In this document: positions 1 to 5,629 of the stretch, piece by piece
How positions within the stretch are numbered: the stretch's first letter is position 1
Layout of the letters: every line of letters starts with the position of its first letter
From: Intrasporangium_A sp051961875
Lineage (GTDB): Bacteria; Actinomycetota; Actinomycetes; Actinomycetales; Dermatophilaceae
NCBI RefSeq assembly: GCF_051961875.1
Contig: NZ_JBQCCV010000065.1
Coordinates: 1-6,936 of the forward strand
Length of the DNA stretch: 6,936 bases
Direction: 5' to 3'
Position numbers and translations under genes: made by a program
The notes under the pieces: generated by a model
What the model was told of the DNA's origin: nothing
Database searches by the model: none
The model's input: the letters and a program-made list of their open reading frames with translations, nothing else

Positions 1-26
1 CCCCATCGTACATCGGCCCGATGGGG
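1..26. terminator. Candidate terminator hairpin at the left edge
   Basis: CCCCATCG (1-8) pairs perfectly with CGATGGGG (19-26) around a 10-nt loop. No T-run follows, which is common for actinobacterial terminators. It most likely ends a gene lying left of the window, but that gene is not visible, so direction and role are inference. Confidence 0.4.
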
Positions 27-31
27 GTTGG

Positions 32-64
32 GGGCGCGGGCCCCCCCCGGGGGGGCCCCCGCCC
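32..64. repeat. 33-bp G/C-only near-perfect inverted repeat
   Basis: The block consists only of G and C. GGGCGCGGGCCCCCCC (32-47) is complementary to GGGGGGGCCCCCGCCC (49-64) with one mismatch, around a single central C at 48. As a transcript it would fold into a very stable rod. Together with the hairpin at 1-26 it may form a tandem terminator for an upstream gene. Homopolymer runs of 8 C and 7 G also make it a place where sequencing or assembly errors are plausible. Confidence 0.45.
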
Positions 65-85
65 GATCCCCCGGCCAGCCCTCGC

Positions 86-99
86 CTGGCAGCTGCCAG
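86..99. repeat. 14-bp perfect palindrome
   Basis: CTGGCAGCTGCCAG reads identically on both strands. It lies between the G/C-only inverted repeat and a further hairpin, about 180 bp upstream of the oxidoreductase start. It could be part of a terminator cluster or a binding site. The sequence alone does not decide which. Confidence 0.35.
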
Positions 100-136
100 T
101 CAGGTGCGTAGGTTAGGAGCCCGGCCACCTCCCCAG

Positions 137-156
137 CCGGCGCGACATCGCGCCGG
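137..156. repeat. 8-bp perfect stem with ACAT loop
   Basis: CCGGCGCG (137-144) and CGCGCCGG (149-156) are exact inverted repeats around ACAT. On the plus strand this would be a compact, stable hairpin about 120 nt upstream of the oxidoreductase ATG. It could be the last terminator of a leftward neighbour or a leader structure. No T-run follows. Confidence 0.35.
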
Positions 157-195
157 GAGCAATCCCAGTGTGAGGACGCGAGACGTCAGAGGAAA

Positions 196-211
196 TACGC
201 AGATCTGCGTA
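196..211. promoter_or_regulatory. Candidate operator: 16-bp perfect palindrome
   Basis: TACGCAGATCTGCGTA is a perfect 16-bp palindrome centred about 73 bp upstream of the ATG at 277. It is less GC-rich than its surroundings and is positioned where a dimeric transcription factor would act on the oxidoreductase promoter. I could not assign convincing -35/-10 boxes around it, so the regulator and the mode (repressor or activator) are unknown. Confidence 0.45.
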
Positions 212-276
212 GAACGTGCCGAGTGATACACCCGCCGGCTCTGGCACTTCAGCCGCCGACGGGGGAAAGTGAGGAC

Positions 277-1533
277 ATGAGCACCGACGACGGAAGCACC
301 CAGGGCCAGACGAGCTACGTGATCATCGGAGGCGGCCTCACCGCTGCCAGGGCGGTCGAGGGGATCCGCGAGAGCGACCCAGACGGTGTCATCACCGTGG
401 TTGCCGAGGAGAACCACCTGCCCTACGAGCGGCCGCCGTTGTCGAAGGGGATCATGCTCGGCAAGGACGAGGAGGACGTCGTCTTCCCCCACGACAAGGC
501 CTGGTACGACGAGCAGCACGTCGAGCTCCGCCTCGGAACCGCGGCCACGGCGATCGATCCGGACGCTCACACCGTCACGCTCGCGAGCGGCGAAACCGTT
601 CCGTTCACCAAGCTCCTCATCGCCACGGGCTCGAGCGTCCGGACCCTCGACGTCGAGGGAGCCGACCTGCAGGACATCTTCTACCTCCGCACCCTCGATG
701 ACTGCGAGGCGATCAAGGCGCGGCTCGTGGCTGGCAGCGAGATCGTCATCGTCGGTGCGGGCTGGATCGGCCTGGAGATTGCCGCCGCTGCGCGCGAGCA
801 CGGCTGCGAGGTCACCGTCGTCGAGCCTCAGGAGACGCCGCTCTATGGCGTGGTCGGCCCCGAGGTGGGCACGTGGTTCGCCGACCTGCACCGCTCGCAC
901 GGCGTCGAGTTCCGCTTCGGCGAGGGGGTGGACCGCTTCACCGGCACCGAGGACCGGAAGGTCGACGGGGTGGTCACGTCGAGCGGCAACACGCTCTCGG
1001 CGGACACCGTCGTAGTCGGTGTCGGGATCCGACCCAACACCCAGCTCGCCGAGGCGGCCGGACTCACGACGGACAACGGGATCGTCACCGACGCCGCCCT
1101 CATGACATCGGCCCCCGACATCTTTGCCGCCGGCGACGTCGCGAACTGGCGCAGCACCACCCTCGACACCAACCTCCGCGTCGAGCACTGGGCCAACGCC
1201 AACGACGCGGGCACCGCGGCCGGCAGGTCGATGGCTGGACAGGACGTCACCTTCGACCCCATCCCGTTCTTCTTCAGCGACCAGTACGACGTCGGGCTCG
1301 AGTACTCCGGCTACGTGCCCCGCGGCACGAAGGCGGACGTGGTCCTCCGCGGCGACCCGAAGACGAACGAGTTCATGGCGTTCTGGCTCGACGGCGACCG
1401 CGTCCTCGCCGGGATGCACGTCAACGTGTGGGACACAGTTCCGGCGATCGAGCAGCTCGTCCGCGACAAGACGCCGGTCGACCGCGGTAAGCTGACGGAC
1501 TCGGATGTACAGCTTTCCGACGTGGGAGCCTGA
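277..1533 (+). CDS. FAD-dependent NAD(P)H oxidoreductase, ferredoxin-reductase type
   Basis: This 418-residue flavoprotein probably passes electrons from NAD(P)H via FAD to a small iron-sulfur partner, as in the BphA4/CamA/ThcD-like ferredoxin reductases. Visible landmarks are an N-terminal dinucleotide fold with GGGLTA at residues 18-23, YERPPLSK at 50-57, an IATGS turn at 115-119, a second dinucleotide fold with VGAGWIGLE at 159-167 for NAD(P)H, and the FAD-contacting FAAGDV at 283-288. A C-terminal Reductase_C-like domain covers about 328-400. Length is normal for the family. I chose ATG 277 because GAGG stands just upstream and the GGGLTA motif then lies near the N-terminus. An in-frame GTG at 223 would add 18 residues without a ribosome site. 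No ferredoxin, P450 or dioxygenase gene is adjacent, so the electron acceptor is unknown. Regulation may involve the palindrome at 196-211. It converges on the DUF3017 gene. Confidence 0.9.
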   Translation: MSTDDGSTQGQTSYVIIGGGLTAARAVEGIRESDPDGVITVVAEENHLPYERPPLSKGIMLGKDEEDVVFPHDKAWYDEQHVELRLGTAATAIDPDAHTVTLASGETVPFTKLLIATGSSVRTLDVEGADLQDIFYLRTLDDCEAIKARLVAGSEIVIVGAGWIGLEIAAAAREHGCEVTVVEPQETPLYGVVGPEVGTWFADLHRSHGVEFRFGEGVDRFTGTEDRKVDGVVTSSGNTLSADTVVVGVGIRPNTQLAEAAGLTTDNGIVTDAALMTSAPDIFAAGDVANWRSTTLDTNLRVEHWANANDAGTAAGRSMAGQDVTFDPIPFFFSDQYDVGLEYSGYVPRGTKADVVLRGDPKTNEFMAFWLDGDRVLAGMHVNVWDTVPAIEQLVRDKTPVDRGKLTDSDVQLSDVGA

Positions 1534-1629
1534 CGGACTTCCCCATTTCCGCCCGATCCGCTCAGTCCACTCGTATCGTCGAGAGCGGAGGTTGGGCGCC
1601 GGGGGGCGCAGACCAGCGCGTATGCCGCT

Positions 1630-1668
1630 CACCACGGTCCCGCGGCCATCTGCCGTTGGATCGTGGTG
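1630..1668. terminator. Candidate bidirectional terminator between convergent genes
   Basis: CACCACGGTCC (1630-1640) pairs with GGATCGTGGTG (1658-1668) with a single G/T wobble. Inside it, CGGC (1643-1646) pairs with GCCG (1652-1655) around a 5-nt loop. The hairpin sits in the 171-bp gap between two genes that end towards each other (stops at 1533 and 1705), so it could serve both. There is no T-tract. A smaller GCGCC/GGCGC hairpin lies at 1596-1609. Confidence 0.5.
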
Positions 1669-1704
1669 GGCTGGCTCCTGGCTGCCGGGCGCCCACCTCC
1701 GCCA

Positions 1705-1980
1705 TCACGTCAGCTTGACCGTCGCCGAGGCAATGAGGACCCCGAGGGCGAGGGCCAGCAGGATGATCACGTCGACGGCCTTGTTGCGAACGGCGATGCC
1801 GCCGGCACCCGTGCGCTTCGTCACCGCCCGGATGAGCCCGGCCCCGGCGAAGGCTACCGCCATGACCTGACCAGCGAGGCGCACCTCCTTGAGCCCGAAG
1901 AGGACGAGCCCGGCCACGACCGCTCCCGCGACGAGCCACCAAGGTCCGAGGCGGCGAAAGCCGCTGCCGCGCAGGATCAT
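1705..1980 (-). CDS. DUF3017 family small membrane protein
   Basis: This 91-residue protein has three predicted membrane helices at about residues 13-30, 33-53 and 69-88. A short basic loop (TKRTGAGGIAVRNK, 54-67) joins helices two and three. The loop pattern Gly-Ile-Ala-Val-Arg-Asn-Lys followed by a Val-Asp-starting helix matches the actinobacterial DUF3017 family, whose genes are commonly found directly after folD, as here. Its ATG (1980-1978) overlaps the folD TGA (1979-1977) in an ATGA junction. The ribosome site in front is weak, so translation is probably coupled to folD. The biochemical function is unknown. Proximity suggests only a conserved association with folate metabolism, not a demonstrated role. 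Confidence 0.8.
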   Translation of the reverse strand: MILRGSGFRRLGPWWLVAGAVVAGLVLFGLKEVRLAGQVMAVAFAGAGLIRAVTKRTGAGGIAVRNKAVDVIILLALALGVLIASATVKLT

Positions 1981-2837
1981 CCAGCTGGGTGGGCAGCGGC
2001 CGCCTGCTCAGCGGCGTTGACGATGTTGGTGAGGAGCATCGCCCGGGTCATCGGGCCCACGCCCCCCGGGTTCGGGGCGACCCAGCCGGCGACCTCCGCC
2101 ACGTCGGCCGCGACATCACCGGCGATCTTGCCCTCGACCCGGCTCACGCCGACGTCGAGGACCGCAGCGCCGGGCTTGACCATCTCGCCCCTGATGATGT
2201 TCGGCACCCCGGCCGCGGCGACGACGATGTCCGCCCGCCGCACCTCGGCGGCCAGGTCCTTGGTCCCGGTGTGGCAGAGGGTGACGGTCGCGTTCTCGGA
2301 CTTGCGCGTGAGGATGAGCCCGAGCGGGCGGCCCACGGTGAGCCCGCGGCCCACGATGACGACCTTCGCGCCCGCGATCGGCACGTCGAAGCGACGCAGC
2401 AGCTCGATGATGCCCATGGGGGTGCACGGCAGGGGAGCGGGCTTGCCGAGGACGAGCCAGCCGAGGTTCATCGGGTGCAGGCCGTCGACGTCCTTGGTGG
2501 GATCGACGCGGGAGAGCAGGGCCAGCTCGTCGAGGCCGGTCGGCTGCTGGACGAGGAAGCCGGTGCAGGCGGGGTCGGCGTTGAGCTCGTCGATGACCGC
2601 CTCGACCTCGGCTTGGGTCGATGTCGCGGGAAGGTCGCGACGGATGCTGTTGATGCCCAGCTCGGCGCAGTCCTTGTGCTTCGCGCTGACGTACCACTGG
2701 CTGCCCGGGTCGTCACCGACGAGGACGGTGCCGAGACCCGGCACGACGCCGCGCTCGGCGAGGGCGGCGACGCGCTCCTTGAGCTCTGCCTTGATCGTCT
2801 TGAGGGTCGCCTTGCCGTCGAGGATCTGTGCCGTCAC
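1977..2837 (-). CDS. folD: Bifunctional methylenetetrahydrofolate dehydrogenase / methenyltetrahydrofolate cyclohydrolase
   Basis: FolD interconverts 5,10-methylene-THF and 10-formyl-THF in the cytosol, giving NADPH and formyl groups for purine synthesis. With the GTG at 2837 it has 286 residues, a normal length. Catalytic landmarks are Tyr49 and Lys53 in YVSAK, Gln97 in LVQQP, and Asp118 in KDVDGLHP. The NADP-binding fold carries VGRGLTVGRP, and the C-terminus has the typical PNPGGVGPMTRAML loop. I prefer GTG 2837 because GGGAGG lies 9 nt upstream and the protein then begins (M)TAQILDGK. ATGs at 2846 and 2864 are alternatives, giving 289 or 295 residues. The usual VQLPLP segment reads VQQPTG here. 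folD is followed by DUF3017 with a 4-nt overlap. The 224-bp leader holds repeated motifs that may be regulatory. Confidence 0.96.
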   Translation of the reverse strand: MTAQILDGKATLKTIKAELKERVAALAERGVVPGLGTVLVGDDPGSQWYVSAKHKDCAELGINSIRRDLPATSTQAEVEAVIDELNADPACTGFLVQQPTGLDELALLSRVDPTKDVDGLHPMNLGWLVLGKPAPLPCTPMGIIELLRRFDVPIAGAKVVIVGRGLTVGRPLGLILTRKSENATVTLCHTGTKDLAAEVRRADIVVAAAGVPNIIRGEMVKPGAAVLDVGVSRVEGKIAGDVAADVAEVAGWVAPNPGGVGPMTRAMLLTNIVNAAEQAAAAHPAG

Positions 2838-2900
2838 GGCGCCCATCCTCCCACGGGCCCCCATGCCCTCCGATCCCCTCCCATGGACGACCGCACACCC

Positions 2901-2972
2901 CTTTCGATCGAGAGTGCACTTCTCTGGATCGAGAGGCGCTCCTTCCGCGGAGTACGTGCGAAAGTGCCTCTC
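2901..2972. repeat. Repeat-rich leader upstream of folD
   Basis: GATCGAGAG occurs at 2906-2914 and again at 2927-2935, exactly 21 bp apart, and a related CGAAAGTGCC lies at 2959-2968. TCGATCGA (2904-2911) and TCCGCGGA (2944-2951) are perfect palindromes. GAGAGGC (2931-2937) and GCCTCTC (2966-2972) form a stem. The cluster is 64-135 nt upstream of the folD GTG. It could be an operator array, an RNA leader structure or a dispersed extragenic repeat. The rest of the gap up to 3061 shows only a small GCTGG/CCAGC hairpin at 2993-3005. Confidence 0.4.
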
Positions 2973-3061
2973 ACGAACCCGTATGCCGCTGAGCTGGCTC
3001 CCAGCGCACCCGCACTCTCGCGCCTCCCGCCCTCAGGAGTCACGAGGAACAGGCTCGGCTC

Positions 3062-3835
3062 TCACTGCGCCAGCGCAAGCGAGGCGAGAGCGACGAGCCA
3101 GCTCGTGAAACTGCCGACGAGGAAGTACTCGGTGACCTCGTCGATAGAAACACGGGGCCCGCCCACACCGACGCTCCCGTTCCCGCGGGCCGTGGCCTGG
3201 ATCTCGGGAAAGCGGAGCAGGCCCTTGGCGGCGATGACGAGGCTGGCCGCGCCGAACTCACCCGCAAGTCCGAGCCCGAGGATGACGAGCCGTTCCATCG
3301 GCCCGAGCAGGCGTCCGCCCTTGAGCCGGTCTGAGGGCTGCGGGGTGGAGGAGGCCTGGACCTGCTCGGGGCGTAGGGCCCCTGTCGCGAGCAGGACGAG
3401 CCGGACGATGACGTTGCCGGTCGCGATGTTGAAGAGGCCGAGCCCGAGCAGGAGCAGCAGCCGCGCGGGTGGGGGAGTGGGGCCGGGCAGGTCGGCCCAA
3501 GCGAGCCAGCCGGCCAGGGCCCCATCCGGGCTCGAGGCCCAGCCGGAGCCGAGCAGCAGGACAGACAGGGTGACGCCGAGCGCGGCGAGAGCAGTGAGGG
3601 CTCCGCGGCCGGTCGCCTGCGTCCGGCGGGACAGTGCCTGCCAGCAGGTGGTTCCGATCGCTCCCCACAGGAGCGCGAGCCAGTCCGGCAGGGAGGTGAG
3701 TCCGGTGACGACCGCGACGAGGAGGATGACGGCCGGAGTGACGAGGTGGGCCGCTCGGCCTGCGCGTCGCTGGTGGGAAGCGCGGGCGAGGTCACCGACG
3801 CCGAGACCGATGAGGACGACAGCGACCCATGTCAT
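3062..3835 (-). CDS. Multi-pass membrane protein partner of SatD (DUF3307-like C-terminus)
   Basis: This 257-residue protein has about seven hydrophobic segments, at roughly 1-18, 31-48, 50-66, 79-96, 124-150, 180-203 and 236-255. A hydrophilic loop covers about 155-178 and another 208-232. The C-terminal third (PMERLVILGLGLAGEF at 179-194, then AAKGLLRFPEI and a Glu-Tyr-Phe-Leu-Val-Gly helix near the end) resembles the C-terminal part of DUF3307 membrane proteins, which are often encoded next to SatD. The N-terminal half matches DUF3307 only loosely (Gly14-Asp15, His30), so the label is tentative. Its ATG (3835-3833) overlaps the SatD stop (3834-3832) as ATGA, and its own ribosome site is weak, which indicates translational coupling. 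It acts in the cytoplasmic membrane. No catalytic motif is evident and function is unknown. Confidence 0.72.
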   Translation of the reverse strand: MTWVAVVLIGLGVGDLARASHQRRAGRAAHLVTPAVILLVAVVTGLTSLPDWLALLWGAIGTTCWQALSRRTQATGRGALTALAALGVTLSVLLLGSGWASSPDGALAGWLAWADLPGPTPPPARLLLLLGLGLFNIATGNVIVRLVLLATGALRPEQVQASSTPQPSDRLKGGRLLGPMERLVILGLGLAGEFGAASLVIAAKGLLRFPEIQATARGNGSVGVGGPRVSIDEVTEYFLVGSFTSWLVALASLALAQ

Positions 3836-4479
3836 GGCAACTCGCCCAGGCCACGCACGGCCTCGAGGATGACGCCGATCCCGTCGCGGTGGACGCGCTG
3901 CGAGACGGCGGAGGGGGAGACGCCCAGCTCCTGGGCGAGGTCTTGCTGGGATCGACCGCTCATCAGCCCCTCCAGGATCGTCAACGAAGTGCCTGACAGA
4001 GAGGCAACCATGTAGTCCAGACAGTCCAGGGTGGCCTGCACGGGCAGGACGGCTCCCGGCTCGTCCCCGGGGGCGAGATAGCCGGTGCGTGCCGTGCGCG
4101 TCGCCGAGCGGCCGGCCTTCGCCTCGGTCCGCTCGATGGCCTCGCGGGCGGCCCACCAGGCCGAGCCGTCCTGGATGCCATGCTCGACGTCGAGGTCCTC
4201 GACCGAGCCTCGCGCGATGCCGAATCGCACGTCGATGTCGGGCGCGAGGTCGAGTCGCAGCATGAAGGCGGCCGTGAGCGCTTCACCGAGCCGGCCGTAG
4301 ACCCCCTGGAATTCGTCTCCTACTGTTACTCGAAGAGGTGACCGAGCCACGATCATCCGGTTGACGCCGTCGAGGGAAGCGAGCACCTTCTCGTGCATTG
4401 CCCGACGGTCCACCGCGGCACGTGACCGCACTAAGTCGCCCAGCAGGGTGATGACGTTGTCGCCCTTCACTTCGTCCAC
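3832..4479 (-). CDS. SatD family protein with C-terminal helix-turn-helix
   Basis: This is a 215-residue cytosolic protein. The N-terminal part shows ITLLGDLVRSR (10-20), VGDEFQGVYG (53-62), VRFGIARGSV (84-93) and DGSAWWAAREAIE (104-116), the landmarks I associate with the SatD family named after the Streptococcus mutans sat (secretion and acid tolerance) locus. The C-terminus carries a helix-turn-helix of sigma-region-4/LuxR style (QQDLAQELGVSPSAVSQRVHR, residues 178-198), so DNA binding is likely. The two aspartates D15 and D55 and the GI-x-x-G strand resemble class III nucleotide cyclases, which is inference. GTG 4479 is chosen because AAGGTAGG lies 8 nt upstream. GTG 4470 is an alternative. 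It overlaps the following membrane-protein gene by 4 nt. Autoregulation through the half-site array at 4463-4525 is plausible. The cellular role is not established. Confidence 0.82.
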   Translation of the reverse strand: MDEVKGDNVITLLGDLVRSRAAVDRRAMHEKVLASLDGVNRMIVARSPLRVTVGDEFQGVYGRLGEALTAAFMLRLDLAPDIDVRFGIARGSVEDLDVEHGIQDGSAWWAAREAIERTEAKAGRSATRTARTGYLAPGDEPGAVLPVQATLDCLDYMVASLSGTSLTILEGLMSGRSQQDLAQELGVSPSAVSQRVHRDGIGVILEAVRGLGELP

Positions 4480-4525
4480 GTGAAGAGCCTACCTTCAGTT
4501 TCCCCGAGTGAAGGGTATCCCTTCA
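4463..4525 (-). promoter_or_regulatory. Array of five CTTCA/TGAAG half-sites over the SatD start and promoter
   Basis: On the plus strand the half-sites are CCCTTCAC (4463-4470), GTGAAG (4480-4485), CCTTCA (4492-4497), TGAAGGG (4509-4515) and CCCTTCA (4519-4525). The last two form TGAAGGGTATCCCTTCA, 7-bp perfect arms around TAT. The first pair forms CTTCAC/GTGAAG arms with a 9-nt spacer across the start codon. The middle pair has an 11-nt spacer. Such repeated inverted half-sites directly at the start of a gene encoding a helix-turn-helix suggest an autoregulatory operator. I found no convincing -35/-10 pair. Confidence 0.6.
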
Positions 4526-4569
4526 TTTTTGTCCGTGCTTGCCCTGCAACTCAGATGCGGCTGAGCGCG

Positions 4570-4602
4570 AGGCGCCGGCCACCACGCGGGTGACCGGCGC
4601 CT
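4570..4602 (-). terminator. Candidate mdh terminator hairpin
   Basis: AGGCGCCGG (4570-4578) pairs perfectly with CCGGCGCCT (4594-4602). After one C/A mismatch, CACC (4580-4583) pairs with GGTG (4589-4592) around a 5-nt loop. It begins 37 nt past the mdh stop codon and before the SatD promoter, a normal terminator position, although it lacks a U-tract. A minor CTCAG/CTGAG hairpin (4550-4565) lies beside it. Confidence 0.62.
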
Positions 4603-4639
4603 TGGGGCGGGAGGCAAGCTCACGCCATACGGAACCTGC

Positions 4640-5629
4640 TCAGATGAGGCCGAGCTGCTTGACCGCGTCGCGCTCCTCGGCGAGCTCCGCGACGGACGCG
4701 TCGATCTTCTGTCGCGAGAAGTCGTTGAGCTCGAGGCCCTGCACGATGGACCACTGGCCGTCCTTGACGGTCACGGGGAAGGACGAGATGAGCCCCTCCT
4801 CGACGCCGTAGGAGCCGTCCGAGCGAACCGCCATCGAGACCCAGTTGCCCTCGTCGGTGCCGAGCGCCCAGCTGCGGGCGTGGTCGATGGTTGCGGAGGC
4901 AGCGGACGCGGCCGACGACGCACCGCGCGCCTCGATGATCGCGGCGCCGCGCTTGGCGACGGTCGGGATGAAGGTGTTGGCGATCCAGTCCTGGTCGTTC
5001 ACGGTCTCGGCGGCGTTCTTGCCACCGACCTCGGCGTGGAAGATGTCGGGGTACTGGGTCGCCGAGTGGTTGCCCCAGATCGTCATCTTCTTGATCTCGG
5101 TGACCGGGACGCCGAGCTTGGCGGCGAGCTGGCTGATCGCGCGGTTGTGGTCGAGGCGCGTCAGGGCCGAGAAGCGCTCGCTGGGGATGTCGGGGGCGTT
5201 GCTCATCGCGATGAGGGCGTTCGTGTTGGCCGGGTTGCCGGTGACGACGACGCGGATGTCGTCGGCGGCGACCTCGTTGAGCGCCTTGCCCTGGGGGGCG
5301 AAGATGCCGCCGTTGGCCTCGAGCAGGTCGCCGCGCTCCATGCCCGGGCCGCGGGGGCGGGCGCCGACGAGGAGGGCGAGGTTGACGCCGTCGAACATCT
5401 TCGTCGCGTCGTCGCCGATCTCGACGTTGGCGAGCGTCGGGAAGGCGCAGTCGTCGAGCTCCATGACGACGCCCTCGAGCGCCTTGAGCGCCGGCGTGAT
5501 CTCGAGGAGGCGCAGCTCGACAGGGGTGTCGGGGCCGAAGATGGCGCCACTCGCGATGCGGAACAGGAGGCTGTAGCCGATCTGGCCGGCGGCGCCGGTG
5601 ACGGCGACCTTGACGGGGGTTGTGCTCAC
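4640..5629 (-). CDS. mdh: Malate dehydrogenase (NAD-dependent, cytosolic-type)
   Basis: This 329-residue TCA-cycle enzyme oxidises malate to oxaloacetate with NAD+ in the cytosol. The nucleotide fold has GAAGQIG at residues 12-18, and Glu43 ends the second strand, fitting NAD rather than NADP use. The active-site loop holds Arg93 and Arg99 (ARPRGPGMERGD, 90-101). GNPANTNA (131-138) contacts the cofactor. Asp160 and Arg163 (LDHNRAI) and the catalytic His188 (IWGNHSATQYPD) complete the site. Length and motif spacing match the MDH branch related to cytosolic eukaryotic MDH and common in actinobacteria. The start is GTG 5629, with GAAGGG 8 nt upstream. It is probably transcribed alone, since a hairpin follows at 4570-4602 before the SatD gene. 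The upstream neighbour is divergent, so its promoter must lie in 5630-5919. Confidence 0.97.
   Translation of the reverse strand: MSTTPVKVAVTGAAGQIGYSLLFRIASGAIFGPDTPVELRLLEITPALKALEGVVMELDDCAFPTLANVEIGDDATKMFDGVNLALLVGARPRGPGMERGDLLEANGGIFAPQGKALNEVAADDIRVVVTGNPANTNALIAMSNAPDIPSERFSALTRLDHNRAISQLAAKLGVPVTEIKKMTIWGNHSATQYPDIFHAEVGGKNAAETVNDQDWIANTFIPTVAKRGAAIIEARGASSAASAASATIDHARSWALGTDEGNWVSMAVRSDGSYGVEEGLISSFPVTVKDGQWSIVQGLELNDFSRQKIDASVAELAEERDAVKQLGLI

Noticed and set aside
223..276. Upstream GTG start extending the oxidoreductase by 18 residues
   Set aside because: There is no ribosome site before 223, and the extra residues are Pro-rich and unlike the family N-terminus. ATG 277 has GAGG close upstream.
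100..1635. 511-residue open frame on the minus strand opposite the oxidoreductase
   Set aside because: It is Arg/Val/Asp/Gly-rich with no domain, no ribosome site and no hydrophobic core pattern. It is antisense to a gene with clear FAD and NAD(P)H motifs, a usual effect of high GC.
1562..1942. 126-residue minus-strand open frame overlapping DUF3017
   Set aside because: It is Arg/Gly/Pro-rich without membrane segments. The DUF3017 frame has the expected helices and the ATGA junction with folD.
2838..3061. Folate riboswitch before folD
   Set aside because: The leader lacks the conserved core of known tetrahydrofolate riboswitches. The structure seen consists of short palindromes and repeats.
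1989..3872. 627-residue plus-strand open frame spanning folD, the membrane protein and the intergenic gap
   Set aside because: Its translation is low-complexity and it crosses three well-supported features on the other strand. FolD motifs on the minus strand are decisive.
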